A stretch of 64,000 nucleotides of DNA from Chloroflexota bacterium (GTDB taxonomy: Bacteria; Chloroflexota; Anaerolineae; Anaerolineales; UBA4823), in contig JAJUJL010000011.1 of NCBI GenBank assembly GCA_029265355.1, positions 1-64,000 of the forward strand, written 5' to 3'. Numbering within the stretch: position 1 is the stretch's first letter; the number at the start of each line of letters is the position of its first letter. Shown in pieces: positions 45,856 through 54,633 of this stretch. Under the pieces are notes generated by a model. It saw only the letters and a list, made by a program, of their open reading frames with translations, had not been told where the DNA came from and made no database searches. Made by a program: the position numbers and the translations under genes.

Positions 45856-46923
45856 ATGCCAACCGTTGACGAAGTCAAAACTGTCCTGTCCCAGGTGATC
45901 GACCCTGAACTGAACAACAATATAGTGGATCTGGGGATGGTCAAAGATATTCACATCGAAGCCGGGGATGTCACCATTACCCTGGCGCTGACCGTCAAAG
46001 GCTGCCCCCTGAAGAACTACTTGAAAGAGCAAACCCAGGCCGCCTTGTTCGCCATTCCTGATGTTGAAAATGTAACCGTCAACCTGACCAGCATGACGCC
46101 CGTGGAACGCCAGGCGCTCAAAGATCGCCTCTCGCCGGCCATCCAAATCAACCACATTGGGCGCCTGGTTGGGGTGATGAGCGGCAAGGGCGGCGTCGGC
46201 AAATCATCAGCGACCGCCCTGCTGGCAGTTGCCCTACGCCGCCAGGGATATGAAGTTGGCATCCTGGATGCAGATGTCACCGGACCGAGCATTCCCAGGT
46301 TGTTTGGCATCTCTGGGCCGGTACGCAGCGTGCCGCTGGGTATGCTTCCAGTGGAGACGCACACAGGCATCAAGGTCATTTCCACAAATTTGATGCTGAA
46401 AGAAGAAGACACGGCTCTGATCTGGAGAGGACCGGTCATGAGCGGCACCGTCAAGCAATTCTGGAAAGATGTCCTGTGGGGCAGGTTGGATTACCTGCTG
46501 GTCGATCTACCCCCAGGCACCTCCGATATCACCCTCACCACCCTGGAGTCCTTCCCCCTCAGTGGTGTCATCCTGATCACCACGCCCCAAGGGCTATCTT
46601 CAATGATTGTGCGTAAGACCGTCCACATGTCCCAGGGCCTGGAGGTGCCTATCCTGGGCGTCGTGGAAAATATGAGCTATTTCATCGCTCCGGATACCGG
46701 CGCCCGCTACGAAATCTTTGGCCCCAGCCACACCCTGGCCGTTGCCGAAGCCGCCTCCGCTCCGATCCTGGGACACCTGCCGATCGACCCCCACCTGGCG
46801 GCACTTGCCGACGCTGGTCAAATTGAGCAATACGAGCACAGCGCTTGCACCGAACTGGCGCAGGCATTCGCCGCTGCGCTCCCGCCAATAGAGCCGGCTC
46901 CGGCTGCGCCTTGGGTTAGATGA
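45856..46923 (+). CDS. mrp: Mrp/NBP35 (ApbC) iron-sulfur cluster carrier ATPase
   Basis: A 355-residue protein. Residues ~1-85 are a MIP18/DUF59 domain (VLSQVIDPELNNNIVDLGMV). Residues ~95-345 are the deviant Walker A ATPase GVMSGKGGVGKSSA with LDADVTGPSIPRLFG, LIWRGPVMSGTVKQF and VDLPPGTSDITLT. The family loads [4Fe-4S] clusters onto apo-proteins. The usual CxxC pair is absent: only MSYFIAPDTG is seen where many homologues have MSYFxCPxCG, so cluster binding may differ. It lies just upstream of an island very rich in iron-sulfur proteins, a plausible client set. Confidence 0.88.
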   Translation: MPTVDEVKTVLSQVIDPELNNNIVDLGMVKDIHIEAGDVTITLALTVKGCPLKNYLKEQTQAALFAIPDVENVTVNLTSMTPVERQALKDRLSPAIQINHIGRLVGVMSGKGGVGKSSATALLAVALRRQGYEVGILDADVTGPSIPRLFGISGPVRSVPLGMLPVETHTGIKVISTNLMLKEEDTALIWRGPVMSGTVKQFWKDVLWGRLDYLLVDLPPGTSDITLTTLESFPLSGVILITTPQGLSSMIVRKTVHMSQGLEVPILGVVENMSYFIAPDTGARYEIFGPSHTLAVAEAASAPILGHLPIDPHLAALADAGQIEQYEHSACTELAQAFAAALPPIEPAPAAPWVR

Positions 46924-47056
46924 TGGTTGCCTGAATCCAGCATGCGCCCAATTAGCGCAAAGTGAGTAAAGATTGGCTGTCCGTCCCCGCGTAGCGCCTG
47001 TGACCATACCCAATACCCACCAACCAGCCCGAGAAAAGGGCTGGTCCTGGCACGCC

Positions 47057-48979
47057 ATGCGCCAGAGTCTGCGCTTCCGCCTGCTCTTTCTGATCATCGG
47101 CGTAGCGCTGGTAAGCCTGCTGGTTTCCATCCTGATCATTTTCGGTGTTCAGCGCAACCAGCTCATTGCAAACGCACACACAGCCACGAACGCCCTGAGT
47201 AAGCTGGTAGAAGCCAATCTGCTCAACGCCATGCGCTCGGATGATTGGTACACGGTGAACGAGATCATCCGGATTGCGGTGAAGGAACGCGCCATCGACT
47301 CGCTGCGCATCCTCAATTTGGAAGGGCGGGTCATCGCCACCTCGCACATCAGCGAACTCGGTTCAAACTTCGAGCTTACAGATCAGCTCTGCCAGCAATG
47401 TCACGCCGCTGGCAACCGGACGTTCTACAAAATCGGCAACGTCGACGCCGCCACCGGGCAACAGATGTTGATCACGATGAACCTGATCTACAACCAGCCG
47501 CGCTGCTGGACTTGCCACAGTGTCAATCAAACGTTGTTGGGGTTGATGATTGTCGAGACCCCGCTCACCATGATCAACAACCAGTTGGTCGCCGGGTTCA
47601 GGTACACCGCCCTGGTAGCATTGATGGCTTGCGCTCTGCTGGTCGCATTGCTGGTGCCTCTGCTCAATCGCAATTTTCTGCGCCCGGTGGAAACGCTCTC
47701 CAAAGGTGTGGACGAGCTGGCTTCTGGCAACCTGGATTATGAGGTGCAAGCCGAAAGCCAGGACGAGTTGGGTAAGCTGGCCGAATCGTTTGATAACATG
47801 CGCCGGCAGTTGAAGGCGTCTTACCAGGATATCGCCCAACGCGAGCAAGAAGCCAATTCCCTGTACGAACTGGGCATCAAGATCTCGGGCTCGCGAACGT
47901 TGTCCGAGCTGCTCAATTCGGTGGCCAGCGCAGCGCGCCAGTTGCTGAACGCCGAGGTCGGCCTGGTGGGCTTGTTCGACGAAGACGCTCAAGAGATCGT
48001 CATCAAAGCAGCTTCTGGAGGGCGCGCCCACGTCCACCAGAACTTACGCATGCCGATAAGACCTGGAAGTCCAGGCAGCGCCTTGTTTGAAGGACTGCCC
48101 ATACTCGTTGAAGCGAATGACAAGTACAACCTGCTCCAGCCAGAGGATGCCTCACAAACATCAGCGAGGCCGGTCTCCATCCTGGCGGCGCCGCTCAAAT
48201 TGGGCGATAGATTCCTGGGTATGATCAAAGTTATCCGTCGCAGCCCGCGCCAGTTCAGTCAGCCAGACGCCCAGTTGCTGATGCGCCTGGCTCACCCGGT
48301 GGTCATCTCCATCGAAAACGCGCAACTGTACCACCAGTTGCGTCATCTGGCGACCCTGGAGGAGCGCGATCGCCTGGCGCGTGAGATGCACGATCACTTT
48401 GCCCAGTTGATGGGTTATATCAGTGTGCGCGCCGCTCTCACCGACGAACTGCTCTCTACTGGTCGCCTGGCCGATGCTCAAGACAGTCTGGCTGAGTTGA
48501 AGCGCGCCGCCAAAATGGCTTACACCGATGTGCGCGAGGAGATTTTCAATTTACGCACTTTTGTCGATCCCCAGGTTGGATTGCTGCCAACGCTCAGAAA
48601 ATATTTATCCGAATATCAACTGCATTATGGCGTGGAAACCGAGCTCCTGTATGAGGATGAATCGCTCACACGGCTCCCGTCGGAAATCGCCAGCCAGGTA
48701 TTGCGCATCATTCAAGAAGCCTTGACCAATGTGCGCAAGCACTCCCATGCCAGACTAGCCCGGGTATGCTTCGAAGCGCAGCAGGGACAGGTGCTCATCC
48801 GGATAGAGGATAATGGGCAGGGCTTTTATTCAGACGAACTGACAAAGCCAGGGCAGCATTATGGGCTTCAGATCATGCGCGAGCGCGCCGAGTCCGTTGG
48901 CGGCAGCTTGAGCCTGGACTCAAAGCCGGGGCAGGGCACGCGCGTTACTATCTGTGTGCCGCGATCCTTCGAAATTTAA
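47057..48979 (+). CDS. Sensor histidine kinase with two c-type haem motifs
   Basis: A 640-residue NarX/LiaS-type kinase. A helix at ~10-30 is followed by an extracytoplasmic sensor (~31-180) carrying two haem-c attachment motifs, CQQCH (112-116) and CWTCH (150-154). A second helix is at ~182-203, with a HAMP domain to ~256 and a GAF domain at ~270-425. A HisKA_3 dimerisation domain has phospho-acceptor H445 in AREMHDHF, and a HATPase_c ends at GTRVTICVP. It probably senses redox potential, O2 or NO through the haems. The ATG at 47057 places the first helix at the N-terminus, while an upstream TTG at 46973 would add 28 residues. It forms a pair with the next gene. Confidence 0.88.
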   Translation: MRQSLRFRLLFLIIGVALVSLLVSILIIFGVQRNQLIANAHTATNALSKLVEANLLNAMRSDDWYTVNEIIRIAVKERAIDSLRILNLEGRVIATSHISELGSNFELTDQLCQQCHAAGNRTFYKIGNVDAATGQQMLITMNLIYNQPRCWTCHSVNQTLLGLMIVETPLTMINNQLVAGFRYTALVALMACALLVALLVPLLNRNFLRPVETLSKGVDELASGNLDYEVQAESQDELGKLAESFDNMRRQLKASYQDIAQREQEANSLYELGIKISGSRTLSELLNSVASAARQLLNAEVGLVGLFDEDAQEIVIKAASGGRAHVHQNLRMPIRPGSPGSALFEGLPILVEANDKYNLLQPEDASQTSARPVSILAAPLKLGDRFLGMIKVIRRSPRQFSQPDAQLLMRLAHPVVISIENAQLYHQLRHLATLEERDRLAREMHDHFAQLMGYISVRAALTDELLSTGRLADAQDSLAELKRAAKMAYTDVREEIFNLRTFVDPQVGLLPTLRKYLSEYQLHYGVETELLYEDESLTRLPSEIASQVLRIIQEALTNVRKHSHARLARVCFEAQQGQVLIRIEDNGQGFYSDELTKPGQHYGLQIMRERAESVGGSLSLDSKPGQGTRVTICVPRSFEI

Positions 48980-48994
48980 GGTGCGAATAACCTC

Positions 48995-49651
48995 ATGCGC
49001 ATTCTTCTTGTGGATGATCACGTGCTCTTTCGAAAAGGGGTGGCAGCCTTGCTCGCCATGAACCCAGATTTCCAGGTCGTTGGCGAGGCCGGCGACGGTC
49101 TGGAGGCGATCGCTGCCGCTCGCGAGCTGCTTCCAGATGTGGTGCTGATGGATATTGGCATGCCGCGCTGCAACGGTTTGGAAGCCACGCGCATCCTAAA
49201 GCGCGAGATGCCACACATCAAGATCGTGATTCTGACCGTTTCAGACGACGACCAGCACCTGTTCGAAGCCATCAAGAGCGGTGCTCAGGGTTACCTGCTC
49301 AAGAACCTCGAACCCTATCAGCTTCACGACCTGCTGGAAAGCATCTCACGCGGTGAAGCGCCTCTCTCAGGCGCCATCGCTGCCAGGATACTCAAGGAAT
49401 TTTCTCATCCCACTCCTGCCAGCGAGCAGGCTGCGCCATTAGTTGAAGGGTTGACCTCGCGCGAGATAGAGATTTTACAATTGGTAGTCGAGGGCCTGAC
49501 CAACAAAGAGATTGCCACTGCTTTGGTGATCTCGGAAAACACGGTCAAGATTCACCTGCGCAATATCCTCGAAAAACTGCACCTGCAGAACCGCATCCAG
49601 GCGGCTGTCTACGCCGTCCGGCAAGGCCTTATTGATGCTGACCAGCAGTAA
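48995..49651 (+). CDS. NarL/FixJ-family response regulator
   Basis: A 218-residue regulator. The receiver domain (1-120) has the acidic pair in LLVDDH, the phospho-acceptor Asp in VVLMDIGMP and the Lys in YLLKNLE. The C-terminal LuxR-type helix-turn-helix is LTSREIEILQLVVEGLTNKEIATAL...ENTVKIHLRNI. It lies 15 bases after the haem sensor kinase, its evident partner. Targets are likely the exported-enzyme genes that follow the terminator, though no binding site could be defined. Confidence 0.92.
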   Translation: MRILLVDDHVLFRKGVAALLAMNPDFQVVGEAGDGLEAIAAARELLPDVVLMDIGMPRCNGLEATRILKREMPHIKIVILTVSDDDQHLFEAIKSGAQGYLLKNLEPYQLHDLLESISRGEAPLSGAIAARILKEFSHPTPASEQAAPLVEGLTSREIEILQLVVEGLTNKEIATALVISENTVKIHLRNILEKLHLQNRIQAAVYAVRQGLIDADQQ

Positions 49652-49658
49652 ATAACCC

Positions 49659-49682
49659 GCTATAGCCCAGGTGGGCTATAGC
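49659..49682. other. Perfect hairpin after the response regulator
   Basis: GCTATAGCCC (49659-49668) pairs with GGGCTATAGC (49673-49682) around AGGT. No T-run follows. It shares the GGGCTAT core with the terminator 22 bases downstream, so the two may fold as alternatives or be remnants of one repeated element. Confidence 0.5.
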
Positions 49683-49703
49683 CAATCGATTCCATCACCC
49701 GCC

Positions 49704-49731
49704 AGGGCTATCGAAAGATAGCCCTTTTGTT
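49704..49731 (+). terminator. Rho-independent terminator of the two-component operon
   Basis: AGGGCTATC (49704-49712) and GATAGCCCT (49717-49725) pair perfectly around a stable GAAA tetraloop and run into TTTGTTT. It is a clean terminator 53 bases after the response regulator. Confidence 0.8.
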
Positions 49732-50079
49732 TATTTAAAATCACTGAGGTGAGTGTAGCCCTCGAAGGGCAATATCGATATGATGAATACGGTGCTCCGC
49801 CTCGGCGTACCATTAAATTCGGCATTCCCGTGTTCATCAACCATAATATGTACATCACAAACCAACACGGAACACCCGCCAGCCCGTCCATCGTCCACCG
49901 CAAACAGCATTGGGTTGATGTACACAACTCATGGGTTGTTTGCTTTTATTAACTGTCTCTGAATTTTTCATCCCACCTGAGGTGGCTAAGGAAAGGAGCA
50001 GCGCGAAAGAAATACACCGTAACATGACACAGCAAATGTGAAGGCAAACCAGCCATTAGGACATCTGGAGGAGGCCAAG

Positions 50080-50925
50080 ATGACAAGAGTTGAGCGAAGA
50101 GATAAAGAACCAGAACCAAACAAGGAACCCACACAATCCGGCGGAAAAATCAGCCGCCGGGAGTTCCTGGGGATGACCGGGACAGGGATTGCCGGCCTGG
50201 TGATCGGCGGCATTGTTGGACGTGAAGTCTTCCCCAAGCAGGCCGCCCCCGCAGCAGCTCCGGCAGCAGCCCCTGCAGCAGCCCCGGCAGCAGCGGGAGA
50301 AGGGGAAGCGGCCGCGGTGTCTGAGCCGAAGGCCGGCTATACGCTGGTCTTCGATCCGGTGCAATGCACCGGATGCATGAAGTGCGCCGTGGCGTGCTCA
50401 GAGAAATACGGGGCTTACTTCCACCCTGAAGAAACCAAGAACACGGTGAACCTGGAGTTTTCCAGAATCCGCCCAATGCGTTTCCAATACGTGGACGTGA
50501 TCAATAACTGCCACTATTGCGAGCTGATGGAATGGGCTGAAGGCAGCAATGAGTTCCCCTGCCAGGCTGTCTGTCCCGAAGATGCCATCCTGACCGTGCC
50601 CGAAGGCGAAGGGGAAGCCGGGTACTATGGCATGGGGTACAAGTGGATCGACCAGGAGAAGTGCCTGGGCATCGACAAGTGCTGGCGCTGCGCTGAGATC
50701 TGCGAGGACCAGTTTGCCAGCGGTATTTCCTTCGATCCCATTAGCCGCAAAGCTCAGGTTTGCAGCCGCTGCGGCGGCGACCCCGAATGTGTCAAGGCCT
50801 GCCCCGAGCCGCTGGCCTTGCAGTGGGTGCCAGTGGGACGCAATGGGCGCTTCTATGCCCAACACCCCACTGCATACGCTGAGCTGCTGTACCGCAAGAT
50901 GTACAACAAGAGGAGGGAGCTCTAA
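50080..50925 (+). CDS. Tat-exported four-cluster ferredoxin-like subunit
   Basis: A 281-residue iron-sulfur protein. A twin-arginine signal SRREFLG (~25-31) precedes a hydrophobic stretch and an Ala/Pro linker (repeated AAPAAAP). The mature part has cysteine groups for about four [4Fe-4S] clusters: CTGCMKCAVAC, CHYC...CQAVCP, CLGIDKCWRCAEIC and CSRCGGDPECVKACP. This resembles the electron-transfer subunits of DMSO-reductase-type enzymes and the small subunit of Aor-type aldehyde oxidoreductases. The ATG at 50080 follows GGAGGAGG. It overlaps the AOR gene (TAATG), so the two are almost certainly a complex. The Tat signal suggests that the complex works outside the cytoplasm. Confidence 0.88.
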   Translation: MTRVERRDKEPEPNKEPTQSGGKISRREFLGMTGTGIAGLVIGGIVGREVFPKQAAPAAAPAAAPAAAPAAAGEGEAAAVSEPKAGYTLVFDPVQCTGCMKCAVACSEKYGAYFHPEETKNTVNLEFSRIRPMRFQYVDVINNCHYCELMEWAEGSNEFPCQAVCPEDAILTVPEGEGEAGYYGMGYKWIDQEKCLGIDKCWRCAEICEDQFASGISFDPISRKAQVCSRCGGDPECVKACPEPLALQWVPVGRNGRFYAQHPTAYAELLYRKMYNKRREL

Positions 50926-52958
50926 TGGCTGACTTATTTGGAATGACCGGCAAGATTGCACGTGTAGACCTGACCAGCGGCACGGTCACTGTCATTGAGC
51001 CCCCAGAAGAAGTGTACCGCAAGTTCTTGGGCGGCTCAGCCCTGGGAGTCTACTACCTCTTCAAAGAGGGCATTGTCAGCCCTGATGTAGATCCCCTCGG
51101 CCCAGATAACATGCTCCAGTTTTTAATCGGTCCGATCACTGGTGCAGGTCCCAATGCGCGCTCAGTCACCGTTACCAAGAGCGCCTACAACTTCATTTCC
51201 ATCGCTACCAGCGGCGGCCAGGCTGCTGCCGAGCTAAAATTCGCCGGCTGGGATGGCATCCAGATCGTTGGCAAGGCCTCTAAGCCTGTCTACATCGCCG
51301 TTATCGACGATGTGGTCGAGATCCGCGACGCCAGCCATGTCTGGGGCAAAGGCGTGGAAGAAGTAGAGTTAATCCTAAAGAAGGAGGTGCTGGCGGAGAC
51401 CGAGTCGCGCGAAGCTATGATGCGCGACGCCGACCTGACTCCCGAATGGGCTGCCTTGCGCCCGGTCAAGCGCAAAGGCCTGGGTGAGAAACGCCTGGCC
51501 AGCGTCTGGTCAATCGGCCCTGGCGGCGAGAACCAGGTGTGGTATGCCAACGTGATCACCGAGGGCGCCCGCGCCCACGGTCGCTATGGTCCTGGCGCGA
51601 TCATGGGATCCAAGAATCTCAAAGCAGTCGTCATTCGTGGCACGAAAGGCCACAAACTGGCCGACAAGGCGAAATTCCTCGAGCTGGTCAATGCCATCCA
51701 TGCTTCCGAGAAAAACGACTACTTCTGGCGCTCCTATGGCACCGCCGGTATCGGCGCTCGCTCTGCCTACGTCGAAGACGCTTACCCAATTCGCAACTGG
51801 CAGTGGTGCGCCTGGGCTGATCCGCAGGTCAAGGCCATCGAAGGCGCCTTCATGGACACTGCCAGCTTCGTCCACAAGCAGGCGTGCCCCAATTGCCTGC
51901 TCAAATGCCTGACCACGGTTGAGATCACCAGTGAAGATCCCCTGATGGATGGCACCATCACTGATATGCCCGACTGGGAAGCCATGGGCATGGTTGGCGG
52001 CAACCTCGGCTACTTCGAGATGCCGGGCAAGACGCCGTCCGATCCCTTCACCGGCACCCACATCGACCAGGCCGAGAACCTGGCGAAGCTCCAATTCACC
52101 ACCGCCCTACACGACAACTATGGCCTGGATTTCATCGATGGTGGCGCCCTCCTGGCGCTGCTCATGGAATTGCGTCAGCGCGAGCTGATCACACCCGAAG
52201 ACCTGGATGGCATCGATCTAAAGTGGGGCGATGTCCACGCGGTGGATGAGATGCTGAAGAAGATCGTTTATCGCCAGGGCATCGGAGACGTGCTCGCCCG
52301 CGGCACCTGGGAGACCGCCAAGTACTTCGCCGAGAAGAAGGGCAATCCCGAGATCATGAACTACTCCATGACCGCTCATCGCTACGGGCAGCCAGCCCAC
52401 GACGTGCGCAGCCCGGCGGACAAGAACGCCATGGAGTACGTCACCGTCCGGCGCCCAAGCGAGCACACCGGCGGCGGTGGGGCTGGCTTCAAGCAGGGCG
52501 ACTGGGCTGCAGCCATCGCTGGACAGAACAACAAGTGCGCCACTGACTCGATGGTTTCCTGCTCCTTCCCTGGCGGTCACTTTGCTGGCAAGACGGTCGA
52601 TTTGATCAAAGCAGCTACCGGCTGGACTGACTTCACCGAAGAAGACCTGTTCAACATCGGCGCTCGCGAGTATGCCCTGTGCCGCCTGTTCGATATCCAT
52701 ACCCAGGGACTCACTGACCCCAAAGAGCAGTGGGATAAGCTTGTACCGCACCGCTGGTTCTACGATCCACTGCCAACTGGACCGCAGAAGGGCGCTGTCG
52801 CTTACGAAGGCAATCCGGACAAGCTCTTCAACGAAGCCCTGCCTGCTTACTGGAAAGAGCGCGGCTGGACCGAGGACAAGGGTATCCCCACCCTGGAGAC
52901 CCTCAAAGCGCTTGGCATCGATGATATCGCTGGTGAAATCGCCAAGCAGCACCTGTAG
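50925..52958 (+). CDS. Tungsten/molybdenum aldehyde:ferredoxin oxidoreductase family enzyme
   Basis: A 677-residue AOR-family catalytic subunit. The N-terminal domain (GKIARVDLTSG, KFLGGSALGVYYLF, GAGPNARSVTVTKS) binds the bis-pterin tungsten cofactor. GARAHGRYGPGAIMGSKNLKAV is the central family segment. The [4Fe-4S] cluster is held by CPNCLLKC plus a later Cys in the NKCATDSMVSC region. Substrates in the family include aldehydes, carboxylic acids and benzoyl-CoA-type rings. It has no signal of its own but overlaps the gene of a Tat-exported partner, so co-export of the folded complex is possible. A ThiF-like gene follows, as in some Aor maturation clusters. Confidence 0.9.
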   Translation: MADLFGMTGKIARVDLTSGTVTVIEPPEEVYRKFLGGSALGVYYLFKEGIVSPDVDPLGPDNMLQFLIGPITGAGPNARSVTVTKSAYNFISIATSGGQAAAELKFAGWDGIQIVGKASKPVYIAVIDDVVEIRDASHVWGKGVEEVELILKKEVLAETESREAMMRDADLTPEWAALRPVKRKGLGEKRLASVWSIGPGGENQVWYANVITEGARAHGRYGPGAIMGSKNLKAVVIRGTKGHKLADKAKFLELVNAIHASEKNDYFWRSYGTAGIGARSAYVEDAYPIRNWQWCAWADPQVKAIEGAFMDTASFVHKQACPNCLLKCLTTVEITSEDPLMDGTITDMPDWEAMGMVGGNLGYFEMPGKTPSDPFTGTHIDQAENLAKLQFTTALHDNYGLDFIDGGALLALLMELRQRELITPEDLDGIDLKWGDVHAVDEMLKKIVYRQGIGDVLARGTWETAKYFAEKKGNPEIMNYSMTAHRYGQPAHDVRSPADKNAMEYVTVRRPSEHTGGGGAGFKQGDWAAAIAGQNNKCATDSMVSCSFPGGHFAGKTVDLIKAATGWTDFTEEDLFNIGAREYALCRLFDIHTQGLTDPKEQWDKLVPHRWFYDPLPTGPQKGAVAYEGNPDKLFNEALPAYWKERGWTEDKGIPTLETLKALGIDDIAGEIAKQHL

Positions 52959-52992
52959 AGTCCTCACCGGAGGATAGCCCCTGAAGCCATGC

Positions 52993-53032
52993 TGAGGCCC
53001 CAACCGGCGGTCCCCGTCAAGTTGGGGCCTCA
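52993..53032 (+). terminator. Long hairpin between AOR and ThiF-like genes
   Basis: TGAGGCCCCAAC (52993-53004) pairs perfectly over 12 bp with GTTGGGGCCTCA (53021-53032), with a 16-nt loop. No T-run follows (CTTCTAACCC), so it may be an mRNA-stabilising or partial terminator element that lowers expression of downstream genes relative to the AOR pair. Confidence 0.5.
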
Positions 53033-53074
53033 CTTCTAACCCTCCGGAGCGAATCAATTCCCAGGACAAAGCGC

Positions 53075-53971
53075 ATGCTTTACGAGCAGTTGTTTGAGAG
53101 AAATTACGGCGTTTTTACAGAAGCGGAGCAGGCTCGCCTTCGAAACGGCCGGGTAGCCATCGTTGGGTGTGGGGGAATTGGCGCCGTCACCGCAATTGCC
53201 CTGGCGCGCAGCGGGCTGGGTCGTTTTTCGTTGCACGAATTTGACACCTACACGCCATCCAACATGAACCGCCAGATCACCTGTTTTGTCGATACGATGG
53301 GCATGAACAAGGCGGTAGTGGTTCGCGATACGATCCTGAGAATTAATCCCGAAGCGCACATTGATATTTGCACCCAGGCCGTGACGCCCCAAGAGATCGA
53401 CCAGGTTGTGTTGGATGGCGATGTCATTCTGCCCGCGGCTGACGATTGGGCCTTGAGCATGACCATGCTCAGCCGGGCCAAGCAACTCGGCAAACCCGCC
53501 ATTATGGCTTATCCGGTAGGCGCCTTGGGTCGCGTCAGCACCTTCTTGCCCACCAGCCCGTACGCCTGCGAGTGCGTGGCCATTCCGCCCCATCTCTCTT
53601 ACACCGAGATGAAAGCCTTCATGGACGACCCCAATAACCGCAAGATCTTGCAGTATTACCAGACCGCAGGCGGCTGGCGGCAAGAATGGTTTGAGCAGTG
53701 GTGCGATGGTTTGCTACCCCATCCACAGATTTGCACCATTGTCTGGATAACCGGAGCTCTCGCGGCGATAGAAATCATCAAATTGATCAGCGGCAAATGG
53801 CGACCGGTGGTTGCTCCGCGCTACTGGCACGTCACACCCGAAGGCGCACGCATCGCCAAATTCAGCTTCGCCCGCCGCTGGCTGGCTCGCCAGCGTTGGG
53901 GCGCGGCGATGATTCCCTTCTTAGCGCAGCGACCCTGGCTGGTACGCTTGTTCACCCGGGCGATCAGTTGA
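53075..53971 (+). CDS. ThiF/MoeB/HesA-family E1-like adenylyltransferase
   Basis: A 298-residue protein. The nucleotide-binding motif VAIVGCGGIGAVTAIALARSG, the FDTYTPSNMNRQ segment and the Lys of MGMNKAVVVRD define the ThiF/MoeB adenylation fold. These enzymes activate the C-terminus of small ubiquitin-like sulfur carriers such as MoaD and ThiS. The usual zinc CxxC pairs are not seen. It lies between the AOR gene and the exported redox proteins. A role in maturing the pterin cofactor of this AOR is likely, but a MoaD-like partner is not encoded in the window. Confidence 0.82.
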   Translation: MLYEQLFERNYGVFTEAEQARLRNGRVAIVGCGGIGAVTAIALARSGLGRFSLHEFDTYTPSNMNRQITCFVDTMGMNKAVVVRDTILRINPEAHIDICTQAVTPQEIDQVVLDGDVILPAADDWALSMTMLSRAKQLGKPAIMAYPVGALGRVSTFLPTSPYACECVAIPPHLSYTEMKAFMDDPNNRKILQYYQTAGGWRQEWFEQWCDGLLPHPQICTIVWITGALAAIEIIKLISGKWRPVVAPRYWHVTPEGARIAKFSFARRWLARQRWGAAMIPFLAQRPWLVRLFTRAIS

Positions 53972-54084
53972 TGCACATGTGCAATGGTCGTTGTGGGCTA
54001 TAAGAAGACACCATCCTGGGCTAAACAAAGGATTTGGTTTCCACATGCGCTGCCTCAGGATGATACATCAAACAAGGAGAACTT

Positions 54085-54594
54085 ATGAAGCGTTGGATGA
54101 CTGGCGTTAACCTGTTGGGCTTCTTAGCAGGCTTAATCATGATTACTGCCATGCTCATCCCCTGGTGGAGCTTTCAGCTTGAATTTTCCGAACAGACCGA
54201 CCTTTACCCCTACCTTCTGGATGGTCCGGGCAGCGAGTTCGTTGGTTACAAGCGCAGTCCACAGATGACCATCTTGACGGTTGTGTTCGTGATCACCATC
54301 TTGCTCACGTTGATCGGTAGTTTTCAAAAAGGGCGCGCTGCTCGTGTCTTATTGTTGCTTTCTGGAGCGCTGATTTTCTTGGGCACCTGGCGTTTGCTCC
54401 TGCGTATTTCGGATGTGGCGGCGCGCTTCGGCCTTCCCATTCAGGGACATACCCGGGGCAATTATGGTGGTTTTGCCGACGTTTATGTTTCTACCTGGCT
54501 TCGCCCAGGGATGTATCTCATCCTTTTTGCAGGCATCCTGGTGCTGTGCGCGGGATTATTTCGAGATAAAGCCTGGTTACAGTTCAAGGATTAA
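54085..54594 (+). CDS. Four-helix membrane protein, unknown
   Basis: A 169-residue protein, not recognised. Helices at about 8-28, 61-78, 85-103 and 141-160 enclose an extracytoplasmic loop at ~30-58 and a second loop containing YGGFADVYVSTWLRPGM. It has a GGAG-type site and sits between the ThiF-like gene and the haem lipoprotein. Because reductive dehalogenases usually need a small membrane anchor (RdhB), this protein is a possible functional equivalent. It shows no sequence signature of RdhB, and that idea is inference. Confidence 0.55.
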   Translation: MKRWMTGVNLLGFLAGLIMITAMLIPWWSFQLEFSEQTDLYPYLLDGPGSEFVGYKRSPQMTILTVVFVITILLTLIGSFQKGRAARVLLLLSGALIFLGTWRLLLRISDVAARFGLPIQGHTRGNYGGFADVYVSTWLRPGMYLILFAGILVLCAGLFRDKAWLQFKD

Positions 54595-54633
54595 GCTGTA
54601 TCCATCAAAGATCTTGAGAAAAGGAGGATAGCT

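Larger units (their letters stand above)
49652..50079 (+). other. Gene-poor spacer upstream of the exported oxidoreductase operon
   Basis: 428 bases with no convincing gene. Short frames exist on both strands (49731-49927), but none has a codon pattern or a family I recognise. The left part holds two hairpins (49659-49682 and 49704-49725), then a small GCCCT/GGGC stem near 49758. The right part has a 13-bp palindrome CCACCTGAGGTGG (49973-49985) about 95 bases before the next start, a possible operator for the neighbouring regulator. The remainder is probably leader and promoter. Confidence 0.5.

Noticed and set aside
49731-49927. Overlapping short frames on both strands in the spacer after the response regulator
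   Set aside because: None has a good ribosome-binding site together with a recognisable protein pattern, and they overlap one another on both strands.
50240-50300. Short tandem repeats coding Ala/Pro
   Set aside because: This is the flexible linker after the Tat signal of the exported ferredoxin, a normal low-complexity linker and not a CRISPR or mobile repeat.
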